The notes: generated by a model from the letters alone, not told the origin. A stretch of DNA of 21,244 nucleotides from Halanaerobium sp041694515 (GCA_041694515.1 JASMSZ010000104.1:1-21244), one strand, 5' to 3'; positions 13,958-21,244 are shown, numbered from the stretch's first letter. Made by a program: numbers and translations.

Positions 13958-14521
13958 TTAACTGTTTATTCTTTCTACATATTCGTTACTTCTGCTGTCT
14001 ATTTTAAGTGTATCTCCTTCTTCAATAAATAAAGGGACCTGAACTACAAGACCTGTTTCCATAGTAGCCGGTTTACTACCACCGGAGACAGTATTCCCAC
14101 GAATATTTGGTTGAGTATCCTCAACTTTCAATTCAACAAAAGTTGGGAGTTCTATATCAATCGGCCGTCCCTGATAAACAGCAATCTCCAGTTCCATATT
14201 TTCTTTTAAGTATTTAACTTTAACTCCAAGCTGTTCTTCACTTAAATGAAACTGTTCATATGTCTCATTATCCATAAATATATAATCACTACCATCCCAG
14301 TATAAAAACTGCATTTTCTTTTTCTCAACGTGAGCAGTTTCAACCTTTTCTCCTGCTTTAAAAGTTTTATTAATTGTATAACCTTCTTCAACATTACGCA
14401 ATTTAGTTCTAACAAATGCACTTCCTCTGCCAGACTTTGAATGCTGAAACTCAATTACCTGATATACTTCTCCATCTAACTCTATTGTTAAACCTGTATT
14501 AAAATCATTTGTTGAAATCAT
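13958..14521 (-). CDS. efp: Translation elongation factor P, with Arg at loop position 32
   Basis: Rescues ribosomes stalled at polyproline. The 187-residue product starts MISTNDFNTGLTIELDGEVY and has the three OB/KOW domains in full, with the signature RGNTVSGGSKPATMETGLVV. The frame is open to 14584, but the ATG at 14521 is right: GGAGGTG precedes it and the length matches the family. The conserved loop reads HSKSGRGSAF, so residue 32 is Arg (AGA, 14428-14426), where B. subtilis has the modified Lys32 in KPGKG. Arg32 is known from the EarP-rhamnosylated EF-P of Pseudomonas and Neisseria, whose loop reads KSGRN. No modification gene is adjacent. A dedicated promoter lies just upstream and an Xaa-Pro peptidase gene precedes it, a common pairing. 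Confidence 0.96.
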   Translation of the reverse strand: MISTNDFNTGLTIELDGEVYQVIEFQHSKSGRGSAFVRTKLRNVEEGYTINKTFKAGEKVETAHVEKKKMQFLYWDGSDYIFMDNETYEQFHLSEEQLGVKVKYLKENMELEIAVYQGRPIDIELPTFVELKVEDTQPNIRGNTVSGGSKPATMETGLVVQVPLFIEEGDTLKIDSRSNEYVERINS

Positions 14522-14555
14522 TTTAAGCACCTCCACTATTTTATACTGCAGTTCA

Positions 14556-14584
14556 ATTATAGCAGAAATCAGCATTTTAAACAA
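14556..14584 (-). promoter_or_regulatory. Promoter of efp
   Basis: On the minus strand TTGTTT (14584-14579) and TATAAT (14561-14556) with a 17-bp spacer and TGC directly before the -10 (extended -10). Initiation near 14550 gives a leader of about 29 nt that contains only the ribosome site. It lies after the hairpin that closes the peptidase gene, so efp and the genes below it form a separate unit. Confidence 0.7.
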
Positions 14585-14643
14585 ATTATCAACCTGAGAG
14601 ACTATAAGCAGGCAGAATAAAAATTTAACTATCTTTTACAGAA

Positions 14644-14666
14644 AACTAATTATAAGATAATTAGTT
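14644..14666 (-). terminator. AT-rich palindrome at the peptidase stop, possible weak terminator
   Basis: AACTAATTAT (14644-14653) and ATAATTAGTT (14657-14666) are perfect 10-bp arms with a 3-nt loop, spanning the stop codon of the Xaa-Pro peptidase gene. On the minus strand the stem is followed by TTCTGTAAAA, so the T run is short and the stem has little GC. It may stop or slow transcription before efp, which has its own promoter. Confidence 0.4.
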
Positions 14667-15717
14667 CTTTAGGAGCAGAATTTAAAACTTCACATCCCGC
14701 TTCAGTAATTAAAAGATCATCTTCGATTCGCACTCCCCCAAGACCGGAAACATAAATACCCGGTTCATCTGTAACAACCATCCCCGACTCTAAACTGTCT
14801 TCGGAGGTATAGGAAACCCTGGGTCCCTCATGAATCTCAAGACCGATACCATGACCCAGACCATGACCAAAGTTATTTTTATACCCTGCTTCTGCAATTA
14901 AATCTCTGGCAATTTTATCTGCTTCAATACAGTTCATACCAGCTTTAATCTCTGCAATAACTTTTCGCTGTGCGCTTAAAACAATTTCATAAATCTCTTT
15001 TAACTTTTGCGAAGGTTCACCTACTGCAATTGTTCTGGTAATATCAGAATGATATCCCTGAAAAACCGTACCAAAATCAATTGTTACCAGCTCACCCTTT
15101 TTAATTTTTTTAGTTGAAGCAGCACCGTGAGGAAGAGCACCTCTTTTTCCAGAGGCTGTAATAAAATCAAAGGCATTTGCTTCTCCACCTTTTCTTTTCA
15201 TGAAAAATTCAAGCTCCAGTGAAATTTCTTTTTCGGTTTTACCAGGCTCAATAAAATCAAGTAGAAATTGAAACCCTAGATCAGCAATTTCTACCGCTTT
15301 TTTAATTTTATTAATCTCATTTTGATCTTTGATCATTCTTAATTTTTCAACCATAGATTCAGCCGGATTCAGGGAATCCAAATCTAATTTTTTCTTGAAT
15401 TTTTGATAGGTTTTAAAATTTAGATCTTGACTTTCAAAACTTAAGTTTCGTATATTTTTTCTTTTCAATAGTTCAGCAAAACCTTCAATAAAATTACTGC
15501 TAATTTCCTCAATTACACAACCATCTGTCTGTTCTGCTGCCTGTTCAAGATAACGAAAATCAGTAATAAAAACGCTGTCACTCTGGGTTATTAAAAGTTT
15601 GCCAGCTGTTCCTGTAAACTGACTTAAATAGCGCACATTTTCCTTTTTGGTGACTAAAAAGGCTTCTATATTCTTTTCTTTTAGTTTTTCTCTAAGTTTA
15701 TTTATTCTTTTTTTCAT
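14650..15717 (-). CDS. Xaa-Pro aminopeptidase (M24 family metallopeptidase)
   Basis: A 355-residue pita-bread peptidase that removes N-terminal residues preceding proline. The N-terminal creatinase-like domain (about 1-125) is followed by the catalytic domain with all five metal ligands visible: TIDFGTVFQGYHSDITRT (two Asp, near 210-225), FGHGLGHGIGLEIHEGP (His, near 285), MVVTDEPGIYV (Glu) and GGVRIEDDLLIT (Glu). The ATG at 15717 shares one base with the aroQ stop and has AAAGGAG upstream. Location between aroQ and efp is the usual one in Firmicutes, where it is often annotated pepP, pepQ or ypdF. Prolidase activity on dipeptides cannot be excluded. Confidence 0.92.
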   Translation of the reverse strand: MKKRINKLREKLKEKNIEAFLVTKKENVRYLSQFTGTAGKLLITQSDSVFITDFRYLEQAAEQTDGCVIEEISSNFIEGFAELLKRKNIRNLSFESQDLNFKTYQKFKKKLDLDSLNPAESMVEKLRMIKDQNEINKIKKAVEIADLGFQFLLDFIEPGKTEKEISLELEFFMKRKGGEANAFDFITASGKRGALPHGAASTKKIKKGELVTIDFGTVFQGYHSDITRTIAVGEPSQKLKEIYEIVLSAQRKVIAEIKAGMNCIEADKIARDLIAEAGYKNNFGHGLGHGIGLEIHEGPRVSYTSEDSLESGMVVTDEPGIYVSGLGGVRIEDDLLITEAGCEVLNSAPKELIIL

Positions 15718-16163
15718 TAATATTTCTCCTTTCTAAACAGATCTTTTAAACCCTCTAATGCTAAGAGGTATCCATAAACCCCAAGACCTGTAATCTGTCC
15801 AACTGCTGCTTCAGCTGTAATTGATTTTTTTCTAAATTCTTCCCGGCGATGAATGTTGCTGATATGAACTTCAATAACCGGCAGCCGGACAGAAGCTAAA
15901 GCATCTCTTAAAACCACACTTGTATGAGTCAAACCCCCAGGATTAATTACTACTCCTGCCAGGTCTTCGTAGTTCTGATGCAAAAAATCAACAATTTCTC
16001 CTTCATGATTACTCTGCATTATTTCTAGATTCAAATTTAATTCCTCGGCCTTTTCTCTTATATCATTATTCAACATCTTTAAGTTTGTTGTTCCATAAAT
16101 TTCTGGTTCTCTTAATCCAAGCATATTTAGATTAGGTCCATGAATTACAGCCACTTTTTGCAT
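15717..16163 (-). CDS. aroQ: 3-dehydroquinate dehydratase, type II
   Basis: Converts 3-dehydroquinate to 3-dehydroshikimate in the shikimate pathway. The 148-residue protein has the type II signature VIHGPNLNMLGLREPEIYG with the catalytic Tyr, then QSNHEGEIVDFLHQ, VVINPGGLTHTSVVLRDAL, and PVIEVHISNIHRREEFRKKS with the catalytic His. The ATG at 16163 lies inside the end of aroKB (19-base overlap in another frame), with GGAGG eight bases upstream. Together with aroKB it covers three shikimate-pathway steps, so the two genes are surely co-transcribed and probably coupled. Confidence 0.96.
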   Translation of the reverse strand: MQKVAVIHGPNLNMLGLREPEIYGTTNLKMLNNDIREKAEELNLNLEIMQSNHEGEIVDFLHQNYEDLAGVVINPGGLTHTSVVLRDALASVRLPVIEVHISNIHRREEFRKKSITAEAAVGQITGLGVYGYLLALEGLKDLFRKEKY

Positions 16164-17746
16164 AAGTATTCCTCCATATATTTTTTAATATTTTTATGAT
16201 CAAATTTATCACTTAAATATGTATCACCAGGCTCATTAATTAAAACCCACCACATCTTATTATCACTTATTTTTTTATCATGAGCTATATAAGAAGCAAG
16301 TTCTGCTGCTTTTGTACTTTCTGAGGGGAAAAGCTGATATTTAAAATCTTCAATTAAATCAATAATTTGCTCAAAAGCATTCTGTTTCAGATCGCCAATT
16401 TTATGAGATAAAAAGGCTGTAAAAGCAATACCCATCACAACTGCTTCCCCATGCTTATATTTAAATTTTTCTGCTCCCTCTACTGCATGTCCAAAACTGT
16501 GGCCTAAATTTAATTTTTTTCTTAATCCTTTATCTTTAACATCTTTCCTTACATAATAATCTTTCATCTGCAGAGAAATTCTGGATATCTGCAGCAGAAT
16601 ATCTTTATCCAGGTTAAGTATCTTATCTTTATTTTCTTTTAAAATTTCAAAAAGTGGGCTGCCGCCTAAAATTGCATATTTAATAACCTCTCCCAGCCCG
16701 GATTTAATTTCTCTCATCTCTAAAGTATCCAGCCACTGCAGTTGATAATATACAATTTCTGCCTGATAAAAACTACCAATCAAATTTTTGGTATCTCTAA
16801 AATTAACTGCTGTTTTTCCACCTACACTGCTGTCCAGTTGTGAAATCAGAGTTGTCGGCATCTGGATAAGTTTCAGACCTCTTAAATAAGTTGAGGCAAT
16901 TAAACCTCCCAGATCACCAATAGTTCCTCCGCCAAAGGCAATTACATAGTCAGATCTGGTGAAATTATTATCATATAGAATATTATAGGCTTTTTCAAGA
17001 TGTTTAAGATTCTTAATCTGCTCACCGGCTTCCAGCTCTAAACTAATCAACTCAGAATTATCTTCAATTAAAGAAAGCATTGGTTCTGCATGGTTTTCCA
17101 TAACAATTTGATCTACAAGCAAAAAAACTTTACGGCCTTTTATTTTTTCTAAAATTTTATTAAAACTGCTTTTTTTGAAAGTTTTATCAATCAGCACAGG
17201 ATAACTAGAATCCTGAGCTTTAATTTCAATCTTCAATTTTTGATCAGGAAGTTTAGCTAAAATCAAATCTGCAATTTCAGCTGCTGAATACTGATCACTA
17301 TCAAAATGAACAGGGATCTTCTGGTAATATTTTTTTCTCTCCGCTATAAGAGAATTAATTTTAGCCAGGGGATTATCTACCTCCAGCAGAGGTCTAATTA
17401 TATCTCCCTTTTCATTTCGTTTTAAAACCTCTTCCGGACTGACATCAAGACAAAAGTTTTCCGCTTTCTCCAGCATTAGTTTTCTCAGTTCATCATTTAA
17501 AACCGCACCACCACCTGGAGCCAAAACTAGATCCTCATCTGAATCTAAAAGTTCAGCAATAACTTCCTTTTCAATTTTCCTAAAATACTCCTCACCTTTA
17601 ATTGCAAAAATATCCTGAACACTCATTTTTTCTTTTGCTTCAATTAAATCATCACTATCATAAAAACTTAAATTCTTTTTATCAGCAATGATTTTGCCAA
17701 CTGTAGTCTTTCCTGCTGTCATAAATCCTGTTAATACAATTTTCAC
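16145..17746 (-). CDS. aroKB: Fused shikimate kinase / 3-dehydroquinate synthase
   Basis: One 533-residue chain with two shikimate-pathway enzymes. Residues 1-165 are AroK: P-loop GFMTAGKTTVGK, DSDDLIE, substrate Arg in YFRKIE, GGGAVL, and the lid Arg of IIRPLLE. Residues from about 175 are AroB: AFGGGTIGDLGGLIASTYLRG for NAD binding, PTTLISQLDSSVGGKTAVN, and the zinc ligands in GLGEVIKYAILG, LGHSFGHAVE and KYKHGEAVVMG. No stop or frameshift separates the halves. Comparable AroKB fusions are known, for example in Thermotoga. The start is GTG at 17746 with GAGGAGG seven bases upstream. I see no promoter in the 35 bp between the upstream terminator and the ribosome site, so expression may depend on readthrough from the pil operon. 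Confidence 0.94.
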   Translation of the reverse strand: MKIVLTGFMTAGKTTVGKIIADKKNLSFYDSDDLIEAKEKMSVQDIFAIKGEEYFRKIEKEVIAELLDSDEDLVLAPGGGAVLNDELRKLMLEKAENFCLDVSPEEVLKRNEKGDIIRPLLEVDNPLAKINSLIAERKKYYQKIPVHFDSDQYSAAEIADLILAKLPDQKLKIEIKAQDSSYPVLIDKTFKKSSFNKILEKIKGRKVFLLVDQIVMENHAEPMLSLIEDNSELISLELEAGEQIKNLKHLEKAYNILYDNNFTRSDYVIAFGGGTIGDLGGLIASTYLRGLKLIQMPTTLISQLDSSVGGKTAVNFRDTKNLIGSFYQAEIVYYQLQWLDTLEMREIKSGLGEVIKYAILGGSPLFEILKENKDKILNLDKDILLQISRISLQMKDYYVRKDVKDKGLRKKLNLGHSFGHAVEGAEKFKYKHGEAVVMGIAFTAFLSHKIGDLKQNAFEQIIDLIEDFKYQLFPSESTKAAELASYIAHDKKISDNKMWWVLINEPGDTYLSDKFDHKNIKKYMEEYLCKKWL

Positions 17747-17781
17747 TAATTTGCCTCCTCAAATACTCACTGCTAAAAGAA

Positions 17782-17803
17782 AATTCAGGGTTTCCCCTGA
17801 ATT
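17782..17803 (-). terminator. Intrinsic terminator closing the pil operon
   Basis: Arms AATTCAGGG (17782-17790) and CCCTGAATT (17795-17803) with a 4-nt loop. On the minus strand the stem is followed by TTCTTTT. It lies about 30 bp after the secretin gene stop and about 35 bp before the aroKB start. Confidence 0.8.
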
Positions 17804-17832
17804 AAATTTCTCTATAAACTTTAATTATCCTG

Positions 17833-19155
17833 CTATTTCTCTAAAATTTCTTCCAATTCCTGCTCAGTTAATTTTTTAAACTCTCTATTATTTTTATTCT
17901 TCTTTTCCCCTCCAATCTCCTCTTTTTTGACTTCGATTTTTTTATTTTCATCACTGTAAGAGTCTGCTAACTTCTTTTGCTGGTTTATTTGTTGATTACT
18001 CTTTATAATTTCGGGGGTGATAAAAATAATCAGCTCTGTTTCTATATCAGTATCTTCTGCTGCCGAAAATAATTTTCCCAGCAGCGGTAGTTCAGCCAGA
18101 ATTGGAACTTCTCTAATAGTTTTTAGTTCATCCCTCTTAATTAAACCACCAATTGCCAGAGTTTCTCCGTTTTCCAAAATAACTGTGGTTTCAGCACTGC
18201 GAGAATTTACTGCCGGCAGCCCATCTGACAATACCTGCCCAATACTGTTGACTGAAGGTTTAACTTCCAAAAGAACTTGATTTTTATTTAAAATCTTGGG
18301 TAAAAATTCTAAAACAATACCTGCTTCAATATAACTGATTGTAGAAACCGTCTGCTCTGATTCAATTCTTTCTAGTTTAACCGGTATCTGATCACCAATT
18401 ATAAGTTTTGCTTTTTTCCTGTCCAGGGTCATCAAACTTGGATTTGCAAGGATATTGGATAAGCCTTTTTCATTTAAAGCCTTAAGCGTATCCGGCCAGC
18501 CAGGTCTTAATTTTTCTATCTTACCGGAATCATCTTTTATTATTTTTAACTCTGAGAGCTGGTTAGGGTTAATTCCCAGTTCTTTAATTTTACTTCTGCT
18601 AATTTCTTCAACTCTGGCCTTAATCATCACCTGTTTCTGTGGCTGATCAATTTGAACTATTATCCTGTCAATTTTATTTAAATCTTTTTTACTACCATTT
18701 ATAATCAACCCTTCACTATTTAAATTAATAATTTTTATTTCTTCAAAGTTATTATTTAAAATTTCTGCAGCAGCTTCAGAACTTAAATATTTTAGTTTAT
18801 AATTTTTGCTGATAATTTTTTTATTTTTAGCTGCCAGTTTCTCCTTTGTAGAGACATAGATTATTTCATTTTGAAAACTGTAGTCTAAATTAAAACTATC
18901 AGTTATTAAATTCAGTGCATCCTGAAAAGCTATATCATTAAAAATTACAGTGATTTTGCCTGCTACTGCACTGTCACAGATAAGATTTTTATCAGCTGTA
19001 TTAGCCAGCATAATCAGGGCGGTTTCCAATTCTACATCTCTTAAGTTAATTGAAATCAGTTCTCTTTTGACAGAGGTTTCAGCTTTAACAAAAGCAGATA
19101 ACAAAATTAAGATTATAAATAAAATTAAGATCTGCAAAAACTGCTTAATTTTCAT
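17833..19155 (-). CDS. pilQ: PilQ/GspD-family secretin
   Basis: Outer-membrane secretin subunit. The 440-residue protein has a signal peptide (hydrophobic residues 7-22, probable cleavage after VKA at 25), an STN-like domain (about 30-95: ISINLRDVELETALIMLANT), an N1-type domain (about 110-175) and the secretin barrel domain (about 180-400). The barrel domain includes ILANPSLMTLDRKKAKLIIGD, GQVLSDGLPAVNSRSAETTV and the hallmark VPILAELPLLGKLF. A charged Lys/Glu tail (405-440) ends it. It is shorter than many PilQ proteins because only one N1 domain is present. Presence of a secretin implies an outer membrane. It is the last gene of the pilMNOP-like set and overlaps the preceding gene by 11 bases; its ribosome site is GGAG. 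Confidence 0.92.
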   Translation of the reverse strand: MKIKQFLQILILFIILILLSAFVKAETSVKRELISINLRDVELETALIMLANTADKNLICDSAVAGKITVIFNDIAFQDALNLITDSFNLDYSFQNEIIYVSTKEKLAAKNKKIISKNYKLKYLSSEAAAEILNNNFEEIKIINLNSEGLIINGSKKDLNKIDRIIVQIDQPQKQVMIKARVEEISRSKIKELGINPNQLSELKIIKDDSGKIEKLRPGWPDTLKALNEKGLSNILANPSLMTLDRKKAKLIIGDQIPVKLERIESEQTVSTISYIEAGIVLEFLPKILNKNQVLLEVKPSVNSIGQVLSDGLPAVNSRSAETTVILENGETLAIGGLIKRDELKTIREVPILAELPLLGKLFSAAEDTDIETELIIFITPEIIKSNQQINQQKKLADSYSDENKKIEVKKEEIGGEKKNKNNREFKKLTEQELEEILEK

Positions 19156-19903
19156 TATATTTCTCCTTCCAGAGGTCGATTATTCTTTCTTCGTTTTGAT
19201 AGCTTATAATTAAATTGTTATTATTGATCTTTTCTATTTTGAAAACATCAATATTTTCATTTTCTTTTTTTAAAAGAGTTTGATTTTGATACAGAAAAAG
19301 GGCAGAAGAACTAGTTTTATTTTTGATAATCCCCACCAGTTTAAAGGAAAGTTTTATATTTTCAAGACTCTGTCTGTCTGTTTTCATAATCTTTTCTTTG
19401 TTTCTATTTTCAGAAACCGGCAGAGATAATTCATTAGGTACTTTCTTCTCAGACTCAGTTATTTTTTCGCTATTTTGAGTCGGATAAATTAAATCTGCAG
19501 CAATATTTTTTTCTAAAAACATTAGTTCTTCTGTCTCATTTATTTTATTTTCTATCTTATTTTTATCTTTTTCTTCAGGTAAATTATTAACACTTTTAGC
19601 AATTTTAAAAGGATCTTTGATTTCTTTAGTTAAAGTTATAGTTTCTATTTTAGTTTTTTCCTTCAGATTAGCAGATAAATCATTTTTATTCTTATTAATA
19701 TTTTGTTTTTGTGCCATATCTTCTTTTTTTATTTCCTTTTCAGTTTCAAAAAGCAGTTCTTTTTGCTTTGATATTTTTTTGTGTCCAAAAATCGAGCTCA
19801 ATTCTATTTCTGTAGTTTTAATATAGCCGGAAAATAAAATTAGACCCATGACTACTAGCAAGAAAACTAAAAGTAGTTTTTTCTTTTTTTCTTTTATTTT
19901 CAT
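19145..19903 (-). CDS. PilP/GspC-like pilus assembly protein with long charged linker
   Basis: A 252-residue protein with a basic N-terminus (MKIKEKKKKLL), a single membrane helix (about 9-27), and a long Lys/Glu/Asn-rich linker (about 40-170). A small C-terminal domain (about 178-248) reads SFKLVGIIKNKTSSSALFLY, then LLKKENENIDVFKIEKINNN, the pattern of the PilP/GspC homology region that docks on the secretin N-domains. The linker would span the periplasm. The ATG at 19903 lies one base after the pilO-like stop; the ribosome site is weak (GAG), so translation is probably coupled. Family similarity is distant, and the call rests on the C-terminal pattern plus its position directly before the secretin. 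Confidence 0.7.
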   Translation of the reverse strand: MKIKEKKKKLLLVFLLVVMGLILFSGYIKTTEIELSSIFGHKKISKQKELLFETEKEIKKEDMAQKQNINKNKNDLSANLKEKTKIETITLTKEIKDPFKIAKSVNNLPEEKDKNKIENKINETEELMFLEKNIAADLIYPTQNSEKITESEKKVPNELSLPVSENRNKEKIMKTDRQSLENIKLSFKLVGIIKNKTSSSALFLYQNQTLLKKENENIDVFKIEKINNNNLIISYQNEERIIDLWKEKYNEN

Positions 19904-19904
19904 T

Positions 19905-20363
19905 TTATATCAGCTCATTTTTTAACCTGGCAAAGAAGAAAAGTTCATTCTGATTTTCTTTAATTTTAAACTCTACAATTTTCAAACTTTCTATATTATT
20001 TTCTAAATAAAACATAAAGTTTAAAATAGAATGGAAATCACCTTTAAGATTTAAATTTAGTTCTGTTTCCGTACTACTGAAGTCTATTAGTACCAAATTA
20101 TATTTTTCTAATTCAGCTAAAATTACAGCAGTTTTTTCTTTGATGTCTATTAACTGATTTTTGTTCTTTGAATTGCTAGTACTAATCTTAGTAGTATATT
20201 TATTTTTTAAATCATGATTCTGCTTCTGCTGTTCTAAAATTTTAAGCTGCAGCAGTTCTTTTTTCTTTATTATTTCTCTACTTTTTAGCCCCTGAACTAA
20301 TAATAGAAAGAGCAGTAAAAGGATTAAAGAAATTTTAAATAATTTTGTTTGATTAATAATCAT
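19905..20363 (-). CDS. PilO-like pilus assembly protein
   Basis: A 152-residue bitopic protein: membrane helix (about 8-24), a coiled-coil stretch rich in Lys, Gln and Glu (about 27-60), and a C-terminal ferredoxin-like region (about 75-150) with LNLNLKGDFHSILNFMFYLENNI, typical of PilO/GspM. PilN and PilO form a heterodimer that links the cytoplasmic PilM ring to PilP and the secretin. The ATG at 20363 has GAGGTGG six bases upstream. It lies 12 bp after the pilN-like gene. Sequence is divergent; topology, size and order support the call. Confidence 0.75.
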   Translation of the reverse strand: MIINQTKLFKISLILLLLFLLLVQGLKSREIIKKKELLQLKILEQQKQNHDLKNKYTTKISTSNSKNKNQLIDIKEKTAVILAELEKYNLVLIDFSSTETELNLNLKGDFHSILNFMFYLENNIESLKIVEFKIKENQNELFFFARLKNELI

Positions 20364-20375
20364 TTTTCCACCTCT

Positions 20376-20840
20376 TTACTGCTCAATCAGTGTTTCAAGC
20401 TCAAAATAGTAACTATCTTTTTGATTAATATTAATTAAATTTACTTCAATAAATTTATTATCGTTTTCTAATGCTTCAATCAAAGAAAAGATATTTTTCT
20501 GGTTGTTTGTAACTGCCTTTAAATTAAATTTATTATTTTTTAACTGCAGCGAATTATAACTTAAGTTATCTGCATAATCTGCAAGAGAAATCAAAAAATT
20601 ATATTTTTTGATTTTTACTTGATTTTCTTTCTGGAGCACTGCTGAACCATTTATTAAAGATCTATATTTTTTTTCTTCTTTTTGTAATAATTCTTGATCT
20701 GATTTTAATAGTTCAATTTTATTTCTGATTAGAAAATTAAAAACAGTTATTAAAATAATCAACAATAAGATTACAATTAAAAGATTATTTACTAAAATCA
20801 ATAAATGATCATAGCGTTTTTCCTTAAAAATCACTGACAT
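20376..20840 (-). CDS. PilN-like pilus assembly protein
   Basis: A 154-residue bitopic protein with a short cytoplasmic start (MSVIFKEKRYDHLL), a strong membrane helix (about 14-38), a coiled-coil stretch (about 42-75) and a C-terminal domain with FNLKAVTNNQKNIFSLIEALEN followed by FIEVNLININ. These are PilN/GspL features. In PilN the cytoplasmic N-terminus holds the motif that binds PilM; the short start here has no obvious classical INLLP motif. The ATG at 20840 overlaps the end of the pilM remnant by ten bases with GGAG upstream. With pilM broken (see the remnant), its normal partner may be missing. Confidence 0.75.
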   Translation of the reverse strand: MSVIFKEKRYDHLLILVNNLLIVILLLIILITVFNFLIRNKIELLKSDQELLQKEEKKYRSLINGSAVLQKENQVKIKKYNFLISLADYADNLSYNSLQLKNNKFNLKAVTNNQKNIFSLIEALENDNKFIEVNLININQKDSYYFELETLIEQ

Positions 20841-21103
20841 CTACTGATACTCCAGAGCAGGGAGGTTAAAAAAACAAAATCATCAGCTTCTAATTCTATC
20901 AGCTCACCCAGCTTAAGCAAATCACTTTTTCCTTCCAGTACTTCCAGTTCAATTCCTTTATTGTTTAGATAGTATTTTTTACTTTTTTCTAATTCCTGTG
21001 CTAACTCTCCCTCTTTTATTGAGGACTGCAGCAGATCCAGTTTTTTATCTACTGCTGTAAGCAGCGTATAGGAATTATTGATCTTATAATAGAGAACACC
21101 ACT
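20831..21103 (-). pseudogene. 3' remnant of a pilM-like gene interrupted by an insertion sequence
   Basis: An open frame of 90 codons ends in TGA (20833-20831), overlapping the pilN-like ATG. It has no plausible start: no ATG, no ribosome site, and an in-frame stop at 21106-21104. The product contains GVLYYKINNSYTLLTAVDKK, a helical stretch, GIELEVLEGKSDLLKLGELI and DDFVFLTSLLWSISRCQ. This fits the C-terminus of PilM, the actin-like cytoplasmic ring protein, which is usually about 350 residues and is encoded directly before pilN. The frame breaks exactly where the transposase reading frame of an unrelated element ends, so disruption by insertion is the simplest explanation. The missing 5' part should lie on the far side of the element, outside the window. 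Confidence 0.7.
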
Positions 21104-21244
21104 TTACAACTTTAACTAAGCAACATTCCTTTTATCAATAAAGTAGCTCAGGCTACTCTTTAAAATAGAATATATTTTTGTACTTTCGAGCCTGGATACG
21201 AAACTATCTAAAATTAATTCTTCCCTAATATAAAGGGCTAATTG
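21104..21244 (-). mobile_element. 3' end of an insertion sequence inserted in pilM
   Basis: The interval includes the last 42 codons of a transposase-like frame (stop TAG at 21118-21116) and about 12 bp that probably hold the element terminus (CACTTTACAACTTTAA read on the plus strand). The other end, terminal repeats and target duplication are outside the window, so the exact boundary is uncertain by several bases. Confidence 0.55.
21116..21244 (-). CDS. Transposase C-terminus (partial, family not determined)
   Basis: A frame open from the window edge to TAG encodes QLALYIREELILDSFVSRLE, then STKIYSILKSSLSYFIDKRN and VA. The sequence is unlike PilM and ends just before the point where the PilM-like frame begins. 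A C-terminal helical tail of this kind is common in DDE transposases of insertion sequences, but I cannot name the family from 42 residues. It could also be the tail of another unrelated gene if the junction reflects a rearrangement rather than a transposition. Confidence 0.5.
   Translation of the reverse strand, partial: QLALYIREELILDSFVSRLESTKIYSILKSSLSYFIDKRNVA

Noticed and set aside
14522..14584. N-terminal extension of EF-P
   Set aside because: The extension would run through the promoter; family length and the GGAGGTG site support ATG 14521.
21137..21152. Palindrome AGTAGCCTGAGCTACT as an element terminus
   Set aside because: It lies inside the transposase reading frame, upstream of its stop codon, so it is more likely chance coding sequence than the end of the element.
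1..21244. CRISPR array
   Set aside because: No regularly spaced direct repeats of suitable length occur anywhere; the only tandem repeats are two units long.

Overview
The window looks like a piece of a low-GC, anaerobic Firmicute of the halophilic Halanaerobiales type. Coding is AT-rich, the isoprenoid route is the MEP pathway (dxs, ispA), and an electron-bifurcating NfnAB pair suggests a fermentative anaerobe. Clostridia-type Asp23/AmaP/DUF2273 genes sit next to a secretin and a PilMNOPQ-like set. A secretin implies an outer membrane, as in the diderm Halanaerobiales. The taxonomic reading is inference; no rRNA is present. Every protein gene is on the minus strand. The only plus-strand gene is a tRNA-Leu, so the text below follows minus-strand transcription, from high to low coordinates.

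21244-17782: type IV pilus or type II secretion assembly operon. The 3' end of an insertion sequence transposase (21116-21244) lies immediately upstream of a pilM-like gene that has lost its 5' part. It is followed by intact pilN-, pilO-, pilP- and pilQ-like genes and an intrinsic terminator. 17746-13958: a fused shikimate kinase/dehydroquinate synthase (aroKB), aroQ, an Xaa-Pro peptidase, and efp, which has its own promoter. The EF-P has Arg where Firmicutes usually have Lys at the loop tip.

13911-9750: an FAD/NAD(P) oxidoreductase, the Asp23-AmaP-DUF2273 envelope module, nusB, a small GGTACC repeat cluster, and a class I aminotransferase. 9690-9164: back-to-back terminators, tRNA-Leu(CAG) on the plus strand with a consensus promoter, and about 200 bp of AT-rich DNA.

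9163-1: nfnA-nfnB, then the conserved cluster xseA-xseB-ispA-[RNA plus small membrane gene]-dxs-tlyA-nadK-recN with very short gaps or overlaps. The most interesting stretch is 3984-4489, between ispA and dxs. In many extremophilic Firmicutes this is where the OLE RNA (about 600 nt) and its membrane partner OapA are encoded. Here it holds a strong promoter directly abutting ispA, a candidate structured RNA of only about 98 nt closed by a 7-bp terminal helix, and a small two-helix membrane-protein gene. That gene has an intact ribosome site and a stop overlapping the dxs start, but two single-base frameshifts, both in homopolymers. I read this as a reduced or decaying OLE/OapA-like locus; the homology is inferred from position and recalled family features, not from a search.
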